Assembly: GCF_013085255.1 (NCBI RefSeq)
Contig: NZ_JABFCX010000001.1
Location: forward strand, 56,771 to 120,770
Direction of reading: 5' to 3'
DNA: 64,000 nucleotides
DNA from: Parvularcula mediterranea
GTDB taxonomy: Bacteria; Pseudomonadota; Alphaproteobacteria; Caulobacterales; Parvularculaceae
The translations under genes and the position numbers were made by a program. Of this stretch, positions 52,395 to 62,105 are shown piece after piece (position 1 is the stretch's first letter; every line of letters starts with the position of its first letter). The notes under the pieces are model-generated. The model was not told where the DNA came from and searched no databases. It saw only the letters and a list, made by a program, of their open reading frames with translations.

Positions 52395-53738
52395 TCAAGC
52401 CTTTACGATCTTGTCGCCATACTCGTCCGCATACGTGTGAAGCGCATTCCTGGTATCCACGACCAGCGGCACGGCGGAGAGCAGCGGCTTGTAGTCGATC
52501 CCATCATGGTCTGTAGCAATCAGAGCGACATCAAATTGCTTCAGTTTGTCCTCCGTCCACGAAGCGCTCTCCATTCCAGCGATCTCCGCATGCTTTCGGG
52601 TCAGCGGAACGACCGGAATGAACGGGTCATAGTAAGTCACATCAGCGCCGCGCTCGATGAGCAGATCGATCAGCTCCAATGATGGGCTCTCCCGCGTATC
52701 ATCGACGTTCTTTTTGTAAGCAAGGCCGATCACAAGCACCTTCGACGAGCGGATCGCTTTTGCGAGATGATCATTCATGGCACGCCCGAGCCGTTCGATG
52801 ACGTGCTCCGGCATCCGCGTATTGATCTCACCGGCGAGCTCGATGAACCTTGTCGAATGTCCGAATTCCCGTGCTTTCCAGGTCAGGTAGAATGGATCGA
52901 TTGGAATGCAGTGGCCGCCAAGCCCGGGGCCTGGATAGAACGGCATGAAGCCGAAGGGCTTCGTCTTAGCCGCGTCAATGACTTCCCAAACATCGATCCC
53001 CATATCCTGAAACACGACCTTGAGTTCGTTCACCAGCGCGATGTTCACGGAACGGAAGATATTCTCGGTGAGCTTCACGGCCTCCGCGGTGGCCGCTGAG
53101 CTGACCGGCACCACCTCGGAGATGATGCCCGAGTAAAGCGCCACCGCCATCTTGCGCTCAGCTTCCGAAGGCGCACCAACCACTTTCGGGATGGTCGTCG
53201 TCTCAAAATGCTGGTTGCCTGGGTCCTCACGCTCAGGAGAGTAGGCCATCGCGAAATCAACGCCAGCCTTGAGACCGCTCCGCTCCAGAATGGGGGCCAT
53301 GACCTCCTCGGTCGTCCCGGGGTAGGTCGTGCTTTCCAGAACCACGAGCTGACCGGGGCGAAGATGCTCGGCAATCGTCTCACAGGTGCGCGTCACGAAG
53401 CTAAGATCCGGCTCCCGATAGAGATTCAACGGGGTCGGTACACAGATTAAGACAGCGTCGACCTCAGAAAGGCGCGCAAAATCCGTCGTAGCTTCCATGA
53501 ACCCGGTGTCACGGATCGCCTCCATACGCTCAGCACCGATATGCTTGAAGTAAGGACGCCCTTCGCGGATCGCGTCGCACTTCGCCTCATCCACATCAAA
53601 ACCCAGCACACGATGTCCGTTGCGAACAAAACCCTCCGACAACGGAAGACCAACATATCCAAGACCGATCACGCCGACAGTCAGATCTTTGGCTTCCGCC
53701 CGGGTGACAAAATCATCCGCAATGCGCTCTAGGGACAT
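52395..53738 (-). CDS. UDP-N-acetyl-D-glucosamine/mannosamine 6-dehydrogenase
   Basis: 447 residues from the ATG at 53738. Rossmann motif VGVIGLGYVGLPLSEGF, the catalytic region ESTTYPGTTEEV, and GPGLGGHCIPIDPFYLTWKA. In classic enzymes of the family the catalytic Cys is in GGHCIP, as here. The sequence belongs to the WbpA/TviB/WecC group, which oxidises UDP-HexNAc to the uronic acid in two NAD steps. With the DegT aminotransferase and UDP-GlcNAc 2-epimerase, it points to amino-uronic or ManNAc-uronic acid in the surface glycan. Confidence 0.9.
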   Translation of the reverse strand: MSLERIADDFVTRAEAKDLTVGVIGLGYVGLPLSEGFVRNGHRVLGFDVDEAKCDAIREGRPYFKHIGAERMEAIRDTGFMEATTDFARLSEVDAVLICVPTPLNLYREPDLSFVTRTCETIAEHLRPGQLVVLESTTYPGTTEEVMAPILERSGLKAGVDFAMAYSPEREDPGNQHFETTTIPKVVGAPSEAERKMAVALYSGIISEVVPVSSAATAEAVKLTENIFRSVNIALVNELKVVFQDMGIDVWEVIDAAKTKPFGFMPFYPGPGLGGHCIPIDPFYLTWKAREFGHSTRFIELAGEINTRMPEHVIERLGRAMNDHLAKAIRSSKVLVIGLAYKKNVDDTRESPSLELIDLLIERGADVTYYDPFIPVVPLTRKHAEIAGMESASWTEDKLKQFDVALIATDHDGIDYKPLLSAVPLVVDTRNALHTYADEYGDKIVKA

Positions 53739-53937
53739 TCTAAACTCACGGTAGTTTGGGCGCCAAAAGCGCGTTGAATCTTCTGTCGCCATTGCAGCGC
53801 AACCACGCGTTTGTCCACCCGCGAGCACTTTGCTCTTCAACAAACTTGCCCACCAGAGCGACGCTGGGCTGAATCAGAGGTCAGGCCCCTATCCTCCTGA
53901 TACGATAAAGCTTTAGATACCTCGCACGCCGACAGAC

Positions 53938-56307
53938 TCAGCCCAGAAGCAGTCCTTCATAAGTGCATTCTCTGGGTCCGCGTCTCCCTGTTAGAAGAAG
54001 CCGATTCCCTGCAACCGAGCCAGTGAGCTCGATGGGTTTGACCACACCTCCTCTGCGGTATTGGCCTCGAAGTTCCGCGGCATCTCCGCGAACGGTGAGG
54101 GTCCATTGGTCAAAATTACCCTCGTCCTGCGCCACAGCACCGCTTTCATACTCACCGACGTTTTCAGGACCGAGAACCGTTGGTTGGTTGTAAGTCACAG
54201 CAGGCGACGTCGGTGACAAAGCTGGGCAGATCATTTCGCCGTCAACGACAACCATCTGCTGATCCGACATGGCGCTGTAGTCGACCAGCGTGTTCTGTGA
54301 ATTCGCAACGAGGTCGAAAGGGCCCACAAGCCTACTCTGCCATTCCTCACTCGCGACGAGCCTGGTCAGAAAGTGGGCCGACCCTGCGGGTGAGAGGTGA
54401 TGAGTATCACGGTGCGTCAGGTATCCTTCGCTGGTTACGAATGAGCATACGCGTCCCGCGCACTGGGCATCGTGGACAGGAAGATAGCGGGCGATCAGTT
54501 GCCTAAGCTCCTCGTTGTAAGCCAGTTCCTTTTCCACGGCCTGAAGCCGAGGCTGGCAGACTTCAGAGAGTTGCTCATCGCTCAGGATGAAGGACGGAAC
54601 TGATCGACAGCGCCCAAGCTCCGCTTCTGGGCGAATGAAGTCCTCAAGGAAAAACGGCTTCAAGCCGGAAGCTGCGAGCTGATCCAGGATGGGTTCGGTC
54701 AACTCTGCCATTGACCGAGGGGTCAACCTCTTCGCATTGGTCACAAGGACAGGATTACCGCGCGGCGCCTCATTTTCAGCCCACTGAATGAACGCACGAT
54801 TACGCTCTACGCAAGCTTCTGACTTGTCCGCACGTGAATACTCCCAGACAAAATCGCTCAAGCCGCTTTGGGGCATGCACCCCGTCAGATATGCGACGGC
54901 AATGTTGGCCCTAGGAAAGGCCGTACTCAGACCAGCGACAAGATGGCGAGCGTGACTATCGCCCCACACGATGAGCGTTTGTTCAGCTTGCCGATCGACT
55001 TGGCAAGTGAAAAGCTCCTGCGGGAAACCTTCGATTGCAGCACCACAGAACGAGGACTCATACTGACGGAGAACCTCGTCAGAAAGGACCAGCCGGCTTG
55101 TCGGAATCCGAGAGATCTGTGAGGTCCCAAAAGCCATCACCACTACCAAGAGGACAGCGGCAGGCAGGGTGGCCCGTTGAAGAAAAGCCTGCCGATCAAC
55201 CACCGGCCCGGTCAGGAACCCCGCATAGCGGAAAGGCTTCTCGACAGACAGATACAGGCCGTATCCGCAAACGATCGCTGCTCCGGCCAGCATCGCCTGC
55301 TCAATCGAGGACAGCTCCGGGCCCGTGGCCAATTTCCAAAAGACAACCAGGGGCCAATGTACAAGGTACACGGAGTAGCTGATCCTGCCGATAAATCTCA
55401 AAGCGGACGATGAGAGTATTCCGGCGACTGGGTTGGCAACGCTTCCGCCGACAATGAGGGCCGCGGTCCCCAACGCAGGCACCAGCGCATTTGCATACGG
55501 AAAAATAGTATCGGCATCGAACAGCACCGAAGCCCCGAAAATGACGCCCAGGCCAATCAACGAGATAACCGAGGCTGCATAACGGCCAAGACGAATGATG
55601 GAGCCGGTTCCCGCCGCAGCGATGAACCCGCCTATTGCGAATTCAAACACCCGAAAGGGAAAGAGATAGAAAGCAGACGCTTCGGCATCGCGAGCTTGAG
55701 AAAGCCAACCGGTGGCTGGCGTTATCGAGACGATCCAGTCCGTCTCGAAAAAGACCCAATTCAGGGCGAAGGAGAGTAATGCAAACGACGCGATAGCAGC
55801 CAGCGGTTTTCTTATCCACCTGAGAGACAGAACAACCATCAGTGGCCAGAAAAGGTAGAACTGCTCCTCAACACCAAGAGACCAGGTGTGCAGCAAAGGC
55901 TTAGTGAGCGCACCAGTGTCGAAATAGTCGACATTAATCCAGAAGAATACATTCGACACGCTCAAAACGGCCGATATCGCAGAACCAACTAGCTCGCTAT
56001 AGGCGTCCTGAGAGAGGAGCAAAAAGCCCCCAAGCAGTGTTAAAAACGTTGCGGCGACCACAGCCGGGGTGAGGCGCCGAAGGCGCCGCCAATAGAAAGT
56101 GCGAAAATCTACCCTGCCGGTTTCACGGTGTTCACTGATCAGCAGGCGGGTAATCAGAAACCCGCTGATGACGAAGAAGACGTCGACACCGACGAACCCA
56201 CCCTTGAGCAATGCAAGGTCTACGTGTGCGGCCACGACGAGGAGAACGGCGATCGCACGAAGCCCGTCAATATCTGCTCGATACTCTTTCATTTCACTCG
56301 CTCTCAT
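53938..56307 (-). CDS. OafA-type acyltransferase with SGNH domain and C-terminal extension
   Basis: 789 residues. The acyltransferase-3 start is YRADIDGLRAIAVLLVVAAH, with the catalytic His, followed by about ten to eleven membrane helices up to residue ~385. The SGNH hydrolase-like domain begins near residue 445 (LIVWGDSHARHLVAGL) and has THHLSPAGSAHF near 645. The last ~130 residues form a beta-rich tail absent from simple OafA. Such proteins O-acetylate surface polysaccharides at the inner membrane. Confidence 0.88.
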   Translation of the reverse strand: MRASEMKEYRADIDGLRAIAVLLVVAAHVDLALLKGGFVGVDVFFVISGFLITRLLISEHRETGRVDFRTFYWRRLRRLTPAVVAATFLTLLGGFLLLSQDAYSELVGSAISAVLSVSNVFFWINVDYFDTGALTKPLLHTWSLGVEEQFYLFWPLMVVLSLRWIRKPLAAIASFALLSFALNWVFFETDWIVSITPATGWLSQARDAEASAFYLFPFRVFEFAIGGFIAAAGTGSIIRLGRYAASVISLIGLGVIFGASVLFDADTIFPYANALVPALGTAALIVGGSVANPVAGILSSSALRFIGRISYSVYLVHWPLVVFWKLATGPELSSIEQAMLAGAAIVCGYGLYLSVEKPFRYAGFLTGPVVDRQAFLQRATLPAAVLLVVVMAFGTSQISRIPTSRLVLSDEVLRQYESSFCGAAIEGFPQELFTCQVDRQAEQTLIVWGDSHARHLVAGLSTAFPRANIAVAYLTGCMPQSGLSDFVWEYSRADKSEACVERNRAFIQWAENEAPRGNPVLVTNAKRLTPRSMAELTEPILDQLAASGLKPFFLEDFIRPEAELGRCRSVPSFILSDEQLSEVCQPRLQAVEKELAYNEELRQLIARYLPVHDAQCAGRVCSFVTSEGYLTHRDTHHLSPAGSAHFLTRLVASEEWQSRLVGPFDLVANSQNTLVDYSAMSDQQMVVVDGEMICPALSPTSPAVTYNQPTVLGPENVGEYESGAVAQDEGNFDQWTLTVRGDAAELRGQYRRGGVVKPIELTGSVAGNRLLLTGRRGPRECTYEGLLLG

Positions 56308-56534
56308 GAGTGGATGTCGTCAAGCAAGACCGAAGCGGGGCCTGGCTATTTCTGTTCCGGCTCCTGTCGATGCCCGACCACCGCATCCATATCTACCGTC
56401 TCCGCCCATGTCACTCTCCGAGCAACGAAGTTTGCCGAGAGTGAGGCGGCCTCGAAAGGTTGATGGCCGAGCTTGAATTAGTCTAACCGCCTTCGGAAAC
56501 CGAAGGGAAAAGCTCCTTCGCAAAGGAACTTGTC

Positions 56535-59198
56535 ATGCCCACCCCGAACCCTCGATTCCGGAACGTCTTCGTTCTCTGCACTGGACGCAGCGGTTCCATG
56601 ACCTTCGCCAGGGCATGTGAGCAGATTCAAAACTGGACGGTAGGTCACGAGACGAGATCACGGCAACTTGGCGTCGAGCGGCTGAACTATCCTGAGCATC
56701 ATATTGAAGTCGACAATCGGCTTGCCTGGTTCCTGGGGCGCCTCGAAAAGAGTTACGGCGATGATGCTCTTTACGTTCATCTGACGAGGGCTCGGGAACT
56801 GGTGGCTCTCAGCTACGACGAACGCTGGGCCAACCTCGGGAATATTCCCTACACGTACGCTCAGGGTATTCTCATGCGCGGGATCTTGGGGAGCGACACG
56901 CCGACACTAGAAATCTGCCGGGACTACGTCGACACCGTCACCTCAAACATCACGGCTTTCCTCGCACGTCGCCCGAACACCATCACGCTCGACATCGGGG
57001 AGCCAAAAGGAGCCTTCGCAGACTTCTGGGGGCAGATCGGAGCGGACGGGGATCTTGACGCCGCGTTGGCGACCTTCGACCAACGGCATAATTCGAGCGC
57101 TGATGATGCCTCAACTCCCGACGAAGACGGGGAGAGCGAATCTTACGGTCAAACAGACTCGGAGCGTGTACGGAAGCTTTTTGAAAATCGTATCCTGAGG
57201 CAAGCTGATTCATTGCGCGATAGCTTGCGCGACGCAAACGCAGAGCTAGGTTCGGCAGTCGATCAGATTGAACGCTTGAACGGCTCTGTGGACGATCTCC
57301 GAACTGATCGTCAGCAACTCCTTGAAAAAGTCAAAGAGCGAAATGAAAAAATCCGAGCGCGTGATGAAGAGCTCAAGCAACTCCGCGGCGAGTTAAAAAC
57401 GTCGCTGGCTGAGGGCGAAAGCAGGCGCATCGAATTGGAACGACGTCTCGAAGAGGAATCTGTAAGGCTCATTTCCGATCATGAAGCAGCCGTTGAATCT
57501 GCAAGAAGCGAGCTGGAATCGCGCCTCGAGCAGACTGTGGAGGAATACTCCGCTCAACTTGATGCTCATCAGGAGGCCCTGAAGGAGTATCAGGAATCAG
57601 AAGCTCAGCGAGAAGCAACGCGTGCAGAGGAAAAGGCGGATTGGACCGCGAAGCTTCAGAAGGCGGAGCTGACTATCCAACGACAGGCCCAAGCGATTGC
57701 GTCCGTGCGAAAAGACCTCATTCTGCAGGATGAAGACAGCCGCTCGTTGGCGCAAACTCTCAAAAGCGCCAATAAGTCAATCCGACAACTGAGGGAGAGC
57801 CAAGCCAGCCTCAACGCAGAGCTCCTAGAGATGAGGGCGAATTCCTACATCCAGCAGCGGACACTCGGCTTCCGGCTTGGTCGCGCCATAGCTGCTAACA
57901 GCTCAGTGACCCGTCTTCCTGTGCTTCCCTTCGCTTTAATCCGTGCACTGCAGGAATATCGCAAGGGGAAGCCGAAGCTTAAAGCTGCATTGGCAGCGCA
58001 GAGTGCCAACGACGCGAACGCCGCCGCCCACGGAACCTCGAGGAAAGGAAAGGCAAAGAAGCTCGAGCGAAGCGCCATCTTGTTCGAGGCGCGAAACATG
58101 ATCGCAGATCAGGGGATCGACGCGGCGATCGAGTTCGCGGAAACTCATGCCAGCCCAATTCAGGTCCCGGCAATCAATCTGTTGCGAGCGACAAAATATC
58201 GTCACGATACAGAACAATGGGCATCATCCGTAAACGCATATCTTAGAAGCCGCGCAGCGTCAGACATCACCGTGTTGGACGGCGAGACGAGCCTTTTCTC
58301 GCGGATCCGCAGCCTGCACTCGCCAACGCCTGTTCACGACGGCCCTCTGGTTTCGGTCATTATGCCGGCCTTCAAGGCCGAGAAAACTATCGAGCATGCA
58401 GCGCGTTCAATTCTTAATCAGAGCTGGCGAAATCTGGAGCTGATCATCATCGATGATTGCAGCCCTGACGCAACTTGGGCGGCCATCGAGCGCCTAAAGG
58501 CGGAAGACCCCAGGGTCGTTGGCTTGCGAAATGAGCGCAACGTAGGGCCGTACGTATCTAAGAACATCGGCCTGACCCTCGCGCAAGGCGAGTTTGTCAC
58601 TGGACAAGATGCTGACGACTGGTCGTTTCCGGAGCGGCTCGCAGACCAGATGGAATTCCTTCTCGCTGGCAACGATGCGACGGCGGTCCTGTCCTACATG
58701 ATCAGGGTACTGGCAGACGGAAGCTTCGATCACCTTGGCAAGTATGGGTCATTCTCGAGGGACGGCGCCATGAGGATCGCCTCAATCTCATGCCTTCTGC
58801 CCAAAGCCCTGCTGCGAGATCGGCTCGGCTTCTGGGACAGCGTTCGCTTCGGTGCAGACAGCGAGATGATCACGCGCGTGGAGATGGTTCTAGGTCGCCA
58901 ATTGGTGCGCCTACCAACGATCAGCATGATCTGCCTTGATGAGCCGACCAGCCTCACCAACCATGCTGACCACGGAGTGAGTAAGGTCACTGGCGTGTCA
59001 AACGTAAGACAGGATTATCGCAACAACTACACGGATTGGCACAAGGGACTGCCGACGAGCAGGCCGTTCATGCCATTTCCGCAAGAAGTGCGCCCATTCC
59101 CTGCACCTGATGCCATGCGGGTGACAAGAGATGACGTTGAGGTTAACTTGGAGGTTGCGTCAGACCTCCAAGATGGAGAACTGACAGCTAGGGGCTAG
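56535..59198 (+). CDS. Fusion: sulfotransferase-like domain, coiled coil, family 2 glycosyltransferase
   Basis: 887 residues. Residues about 8-170 are sulfotransferase-like: VFVLCTGRSGSMTFARAC is a PAPS-binding 5' loop. About 205-445 is a heptad-rich coiled coil (LRDANAELGSAVDQIERLNG...). About 605-830 is a GT-A domain: VSVIMPAFKAEKTIEHAARS, LIIIDDCSPDATW and GQDADDW with the metal-binding acidic triad. The coiled coil could space two active sites on one glycan. The stop overlaps the convergent next gene by 11 bases. The sulfotransferase part may have lost activity; no 3' PAPS loop is obvious. Confidence 0.82.
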   Translation: MPTPNPRFRNVFVLCTGRSGSMTFARACEQIQNWTVGHETRSRQLGVERLNYPEHHIEVDNRLAWFLGRLEKSYGDDALYVHLTRARELVALSYDERWANLGNIPYTYAQGILMRGILGSDTPTLEICRDYVDTVTSNITAFLARRPNTITLDIGEPKGAFADFWGQIGADGDLDAALATFDQRHNSSADDASTPDEDGESESYGQTDSERVRKLFENRILRQADSLRDSLRDANAELGSAVDQIERLNGSVDDLRTDRQQLLEKVKERNEKIRARDEELKQLRGELKTSLAEGESRRIELERRLEEESVRLISDHEAAVESARSELESRLEQTVEEYSAQLDAHQEALKEYQESEAQREATRAEEKADWTAKLQKAELTIQRQAQAIASVRKDLILQDEDSRSLAQTLKSANKSIRQLRESQASLNAELLEMRANSYIQQRTLGFRLGRAIAANSSVTRLPVLPFALIRALQEYRKGKPKLKAALAAQSANDANAAAHGTSRKGKAKKLERSAILFEARNMIADQGIDAAIEFAETHASPIQVPAINLLRATKYRHDTEQWASSVNAYLRSRAASDITVLDGETSLFSRIRSLHSPTPVHDGPLVSVIMPAFKAEKTIEHAARSILNQSWRNLELIIIDDCSPDATWAAIERLKAEDPRVVGLRNERNVGPYVSKNIGLTLAQGEFVTGQDADDWSFPERLADQMEFLLAGNDATAVLSYMIRVLADGSFDHLGKYGSFSRDGAMRIASISCLLPKALLRDRLGFWDSVRFGADSEMITRVEMVLGRQLVRLPTISMICLDEPTSLTNHADHGVSKVTGVSNVRQDYRNNYTDWHKGLPTSRPFMPFPQEVRPFPAPDAMRVTRDDVEVNLEVASDLQDGELTARG

Positions 59199-60792
59199 TC
59201 TTTGAACGCTGCGGACTCGCGACATCTGCCAGCGATCGCGCCCGGACACCCATGAGCCTATCCAGCGATGATCCCAAATCGAGAGCGCACGCGCCCCTGC
59301 GCTTGGCACGAGCTCCGAGGTCTTTAGCGAGAAATCCCGCGGCGAGCAGGACGAGCGTCCCTGGCTTGGCGACTGCCTCGACTTCTGCCGCAAGACCATC
59401 GAAGCTTTGAGGGAGGCTATCTGTCGAACCCACCGCAGATCTGACTCGGACGTGGGGCGGTATCAAAAGCGTGGACAGCTTCGTTGCAACAGGCCCCAGC
59501 GCCATTCTAATCTTTTCGTCTGTATAGGGCGAAACGACAACTACAGACTCTGCAGCGGATGCCACCTCAAGCATCTCTGACCGGCCGAGCAAGTGATTGA
59601 AGCGTTCATCCGTAAACGTTGCTTCATCGAGTGCGCCGCTTCGAGCCAGAGACAGTATGAACCCCATGACGCGCGCGAGGCCGCGCCCAGAGTGTCGATC
59701 AAAAACAGGGAAAGAGGGGGATCCATCGCGACAGAGCCTATATATATTCGGCACGCCGATGATATCAGCATCTAGAATAGAGCTTTGGAAACGGTGGATG
59801 AATGTGTCCCGTTGCGATTGATCAAGGGGTAGTCCCCACCAAGACATTTCTCTGTGGAGAAGGTCGGCTTCCAAATAGTTATCAATGCGTTTGTCGCTGC
59901 TCACGAAGGCGGGGTGTCCATCTAGCGGAGGGCAGCCGTATCCCTCGCCGTCCCCGAGTCGAAGCGCGAGAAAGGGAATGCTAGCACGGGCGGCCTCCTT
60001 CAGACGATCAATCAGTAGGACTGCTTGATCCTTATCCGTCCGCACAAGGAACTGTGTGTCAAACCCGGCATCGCAGAGGTCACGCCAGGCTTCCGCGAGT
60101 TGGAGCTGGTCGCGACTAGTGACGTGTTGGATGAAGCGCTCGTAGGGCGCCAGAGCGCTTGGGGGCTCACCTTTTGCAATTCTTGCCGCATGTGCCGTCT
60201 CCGTAACGCGGATGGCAAAGGTCTGGGAATGATCCTCGACAGCATCATCCGTAAAGCGATGAATAGCGTCCAGACATGTATCAGGACCTTCCTCGCGAAG
60301 AATGGCACCGCAATAGGCAGCTGCTATAGTCGCTGACGCAGCGCTATTGATCGCCCCCAGCGCGGGGAATTGCTCGAGGACTGACCGGGCCTTCTCCAAC
60401 GAGTGCCACCTCAAAGCGCCATCGAGAGCTAAGGTCGCCATCTCCAACTGGCGCAGGTCAGCCAAGGGGCCCCGCATTTCGTTTGCGACATCGATTGCAT
60501 CGTCGAGGTGATCGTCTTGAGGCTTCAGATGTGCGTTGAGACGAACTCGGTACTCCCGAGCCAGCACGGCATCGATCGCTTCGACCTCTGAAATCCATTC
60601 ATGCAGCCCTGCACGATTCTCCCGCGCCCAAAGCGACCGCATTAGTTCCGCCGCACCGGGGCCGATCGGGAGCCCGTTTTTGGACAGCGCCTTCAGCCAG
60701 GCGAGCGCTGCGGCATGATAACCTCTCCGAATGAGATGGTGAGCCAACAGATATCCAGGCTCTCGAAAGAGGCGCTTCAATTTTGAAATCAC
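59188..60792 (-). CDS. GT-D-type glycosyltransferase with helical N-terminal region
   Basis: 534 residues. The first ~240 are helical and repeat-like. At about 278-288 the sequence FLALRLGDGEGYGCP has the RxGDGE motif that marks the GT-D (DUF1792-related) glycosyltransferases. The end reads PGTLVLLAAGFLAKDLGARA and CALDLGSSLDRLMG, which matches their C-terminal Rossmann part. Such enzymes extend glycans on surface proteins or polysaccharides. It lies in the glycan region, convergent with the sulfotransferase-GT fusion and divergent from the epimerase gene. Confidence 0.65.
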   Translation of the reverse strand: MISKLKRLFREPGYLLAHHLIRRGYHAAALAWLKALSKNGLPIGPGAAELMRSLWARENRAGLHEWISEVEAIDAVLAREYRVRLNAHLKPQDDHLDDAIDVANEMRGPLADLRQLEMATLALDGALRWHSLEKARSVLEQFPALGAINSAASATIAAAYCGAILREEGPDTCLDAIHRFTDDAVEDHSQTFAIRVTETAHAARIAKGEPPSALAPYERFIQHVTSRDQLQLAEAWRDLCDAGFDTQFLVRTDKDQAVLLIDRLKEAARASIPFLALRLGDGEGYGCPPLDGHPAFVSSDKRIDNYLEADLLHREMSWWGLPLDQSQRDTFIHRFQSSILDADIIGVPNIYRLCRDGSPSFPVFDRHSGRGLARVMGFILSLARSGALDEATFTDERFNHLLGRSEMLEVASAAESVVVVSPYTDEKIRMALGPVATKLSTLLIPPHVRVRSAVGSTDSLPQSFDGLAAEVEAVAKPGTLVLLAAGFLAKDLGARAKRRGACALDLGSSLDRLMGVRARSLADVASPQRSKTSP

Positions 60793-60862
60793 TTAGTTCT
60801 TCTACCTACTCGAAGCTCTGTCTGTCCTTGCTCCCGTTGATCGGGAGTGGCACTGCGTTCCT

Positions 60863-61975
60863 ATGACTGACCAATCCTCGACAAAGCGCATCATTCTTGT
60901 TGCAGGGGCCAGGCCCAACGTCATGAAGATCGCACCGCTTTACCGCGCCCTCCAGCAGACTTCGTGGTGCGACCCTGAAATCGTCTTCATCGAACAACAC
61001 TACTCGCGCAACATGGGGAAAGACCTGTTTGCTCAGCTCGGGGTCGAGTCGACAGGCACCGTGATTGAGCTTCCGGACGGCGATTTCGGAACACGCTTCG
61101 GCGCGATGGTCGAAGGCTTTTTCCGCTACGCATCCACCGCAAGCCCAAGCTTGATATTGGTCCCGGGTGATGTTGATACTTCGCTTGCCGCGGCAATCGC
61201 GACAAAGCGTCTCCAAGTTCCCCTCGCCCACCTCGAGGCCGGATTGCGCAGCTTTGACCGGAGTATGCCAGAAGAGATCAACCGCCTCGCCATTGATTCA
61301 ATTTCTGACCTTCTGCTGGCAACGTGCGAGGACAGCCTTCGCCACCTCGAAGCGGAGGGCGCTCCAGCGGAGCAGGTCGAGTTTGTTGGGAACATCATGA
61401 TCGACAGCCTTGTCGCCACACTCGACAACGACATACAAAAAGGGATCCGGAAATCCTTAGCCATTCACGACGAATTCGCCCTCGTGACAATCCACAGGCC
61501 ATCGAACACTGAAGATGATATTCGCTTGAATATGATCTGTGATGCGCTTGAGAAATTGGCGAAAAGGATGACAGTTCTATTTCCACTTCATCCAAGAACT
61601 GCGCAGGCGCTCAATCGAATCGGGAGGCTGGACGCACTCAAAGCGTCAGGCATTCGGCTTACAGAAAATCAGCCCTACGACGATTTCATCAACCTCATGT
61701 CGCTAGCCAGGCTTGTGATCACCGACTCGGGTGGCTTGCAAGAGGAGACATCCTACCTGAACATACCGTGTTTGACGGTGAGGGAGAACACAGAGCGACC
61801 GTGCACCATTTCCCACGGGACGAACCGGCTCGCAACACCGCAAACGCTCTCTGAACTTATCCAAGCGACACTCCAGCAGCCAAACGCGGTGAAGAGCGAT
61901 CTACCGCTTTGGGATGGGCAAACTTCAGAACGTTGCGTTGATGCGTTGGGGCGATTTCTGAAGGTGACGATTTGA
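60863..61975 (+). CDS. wecB: UDP-N-acetylglucosamine 2-epimerase (non-hydrolysing)
   Basis: 370 residues. ILVAGARPNVMKIAPLYRAL is the family start (GTRPExxKxxP form in others), with LVPGDVDTSLAAAIATKRL, VPLAHLEAGLRSFDRSMPEE and TDSGGLQEETSYLNIPCLTV. It interconverts UDP-GlcNAc and UDP-ManNAc. Asn replaces the usual Glu after ARP (ARPNVMK), but the other key blocks are intact. First gene of a run that continues with the ABC exporter genes. Confidence 0.9.
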   Translation: MTDQSSTKRIILVAGARPNVMKIAPLYRALQQTSWCDPEIVFIEQHYSRNMGKDLFAQLGVESTGTVIELPDGDFGTRFGAMVEGFFRYASTASPSLILVPGDVDTSLAAAIATKRLQVPLAHLEAGLRSFDRSMPEEINRLAIDSISDLLLATCEDSLRHLEAEGAPAEQVEFVGNIMIDSLVATLDNDIQKGIRKSLAIHDEFALVTIHRPSNTEDDIRLNMICDALEKLAKRMTVLFPLHPRTAQALNRIGRLDALKASGIRLTENQPYDDFINLMSLARLVITDSGGLQEETSYLNIPCLTVRENTERPCTISHGTNRLATPQTLSELIQATLQQPNAVKSDLPLWDGQTSERCVDALGRFLKVTI

Positions 61976-62105
61976 TAGCCCTTTTTCGCAGTTTCATTGA
62001 GTCTGCGCTGGCTTCTCCGATATCAGCTTGGCAGCCTGGCGGCGGAGTTGGAAGAAGCTCGGAGCACGCCGTATCATTCTCTATGCGGACGAAAGGATCT
62101 TGATC

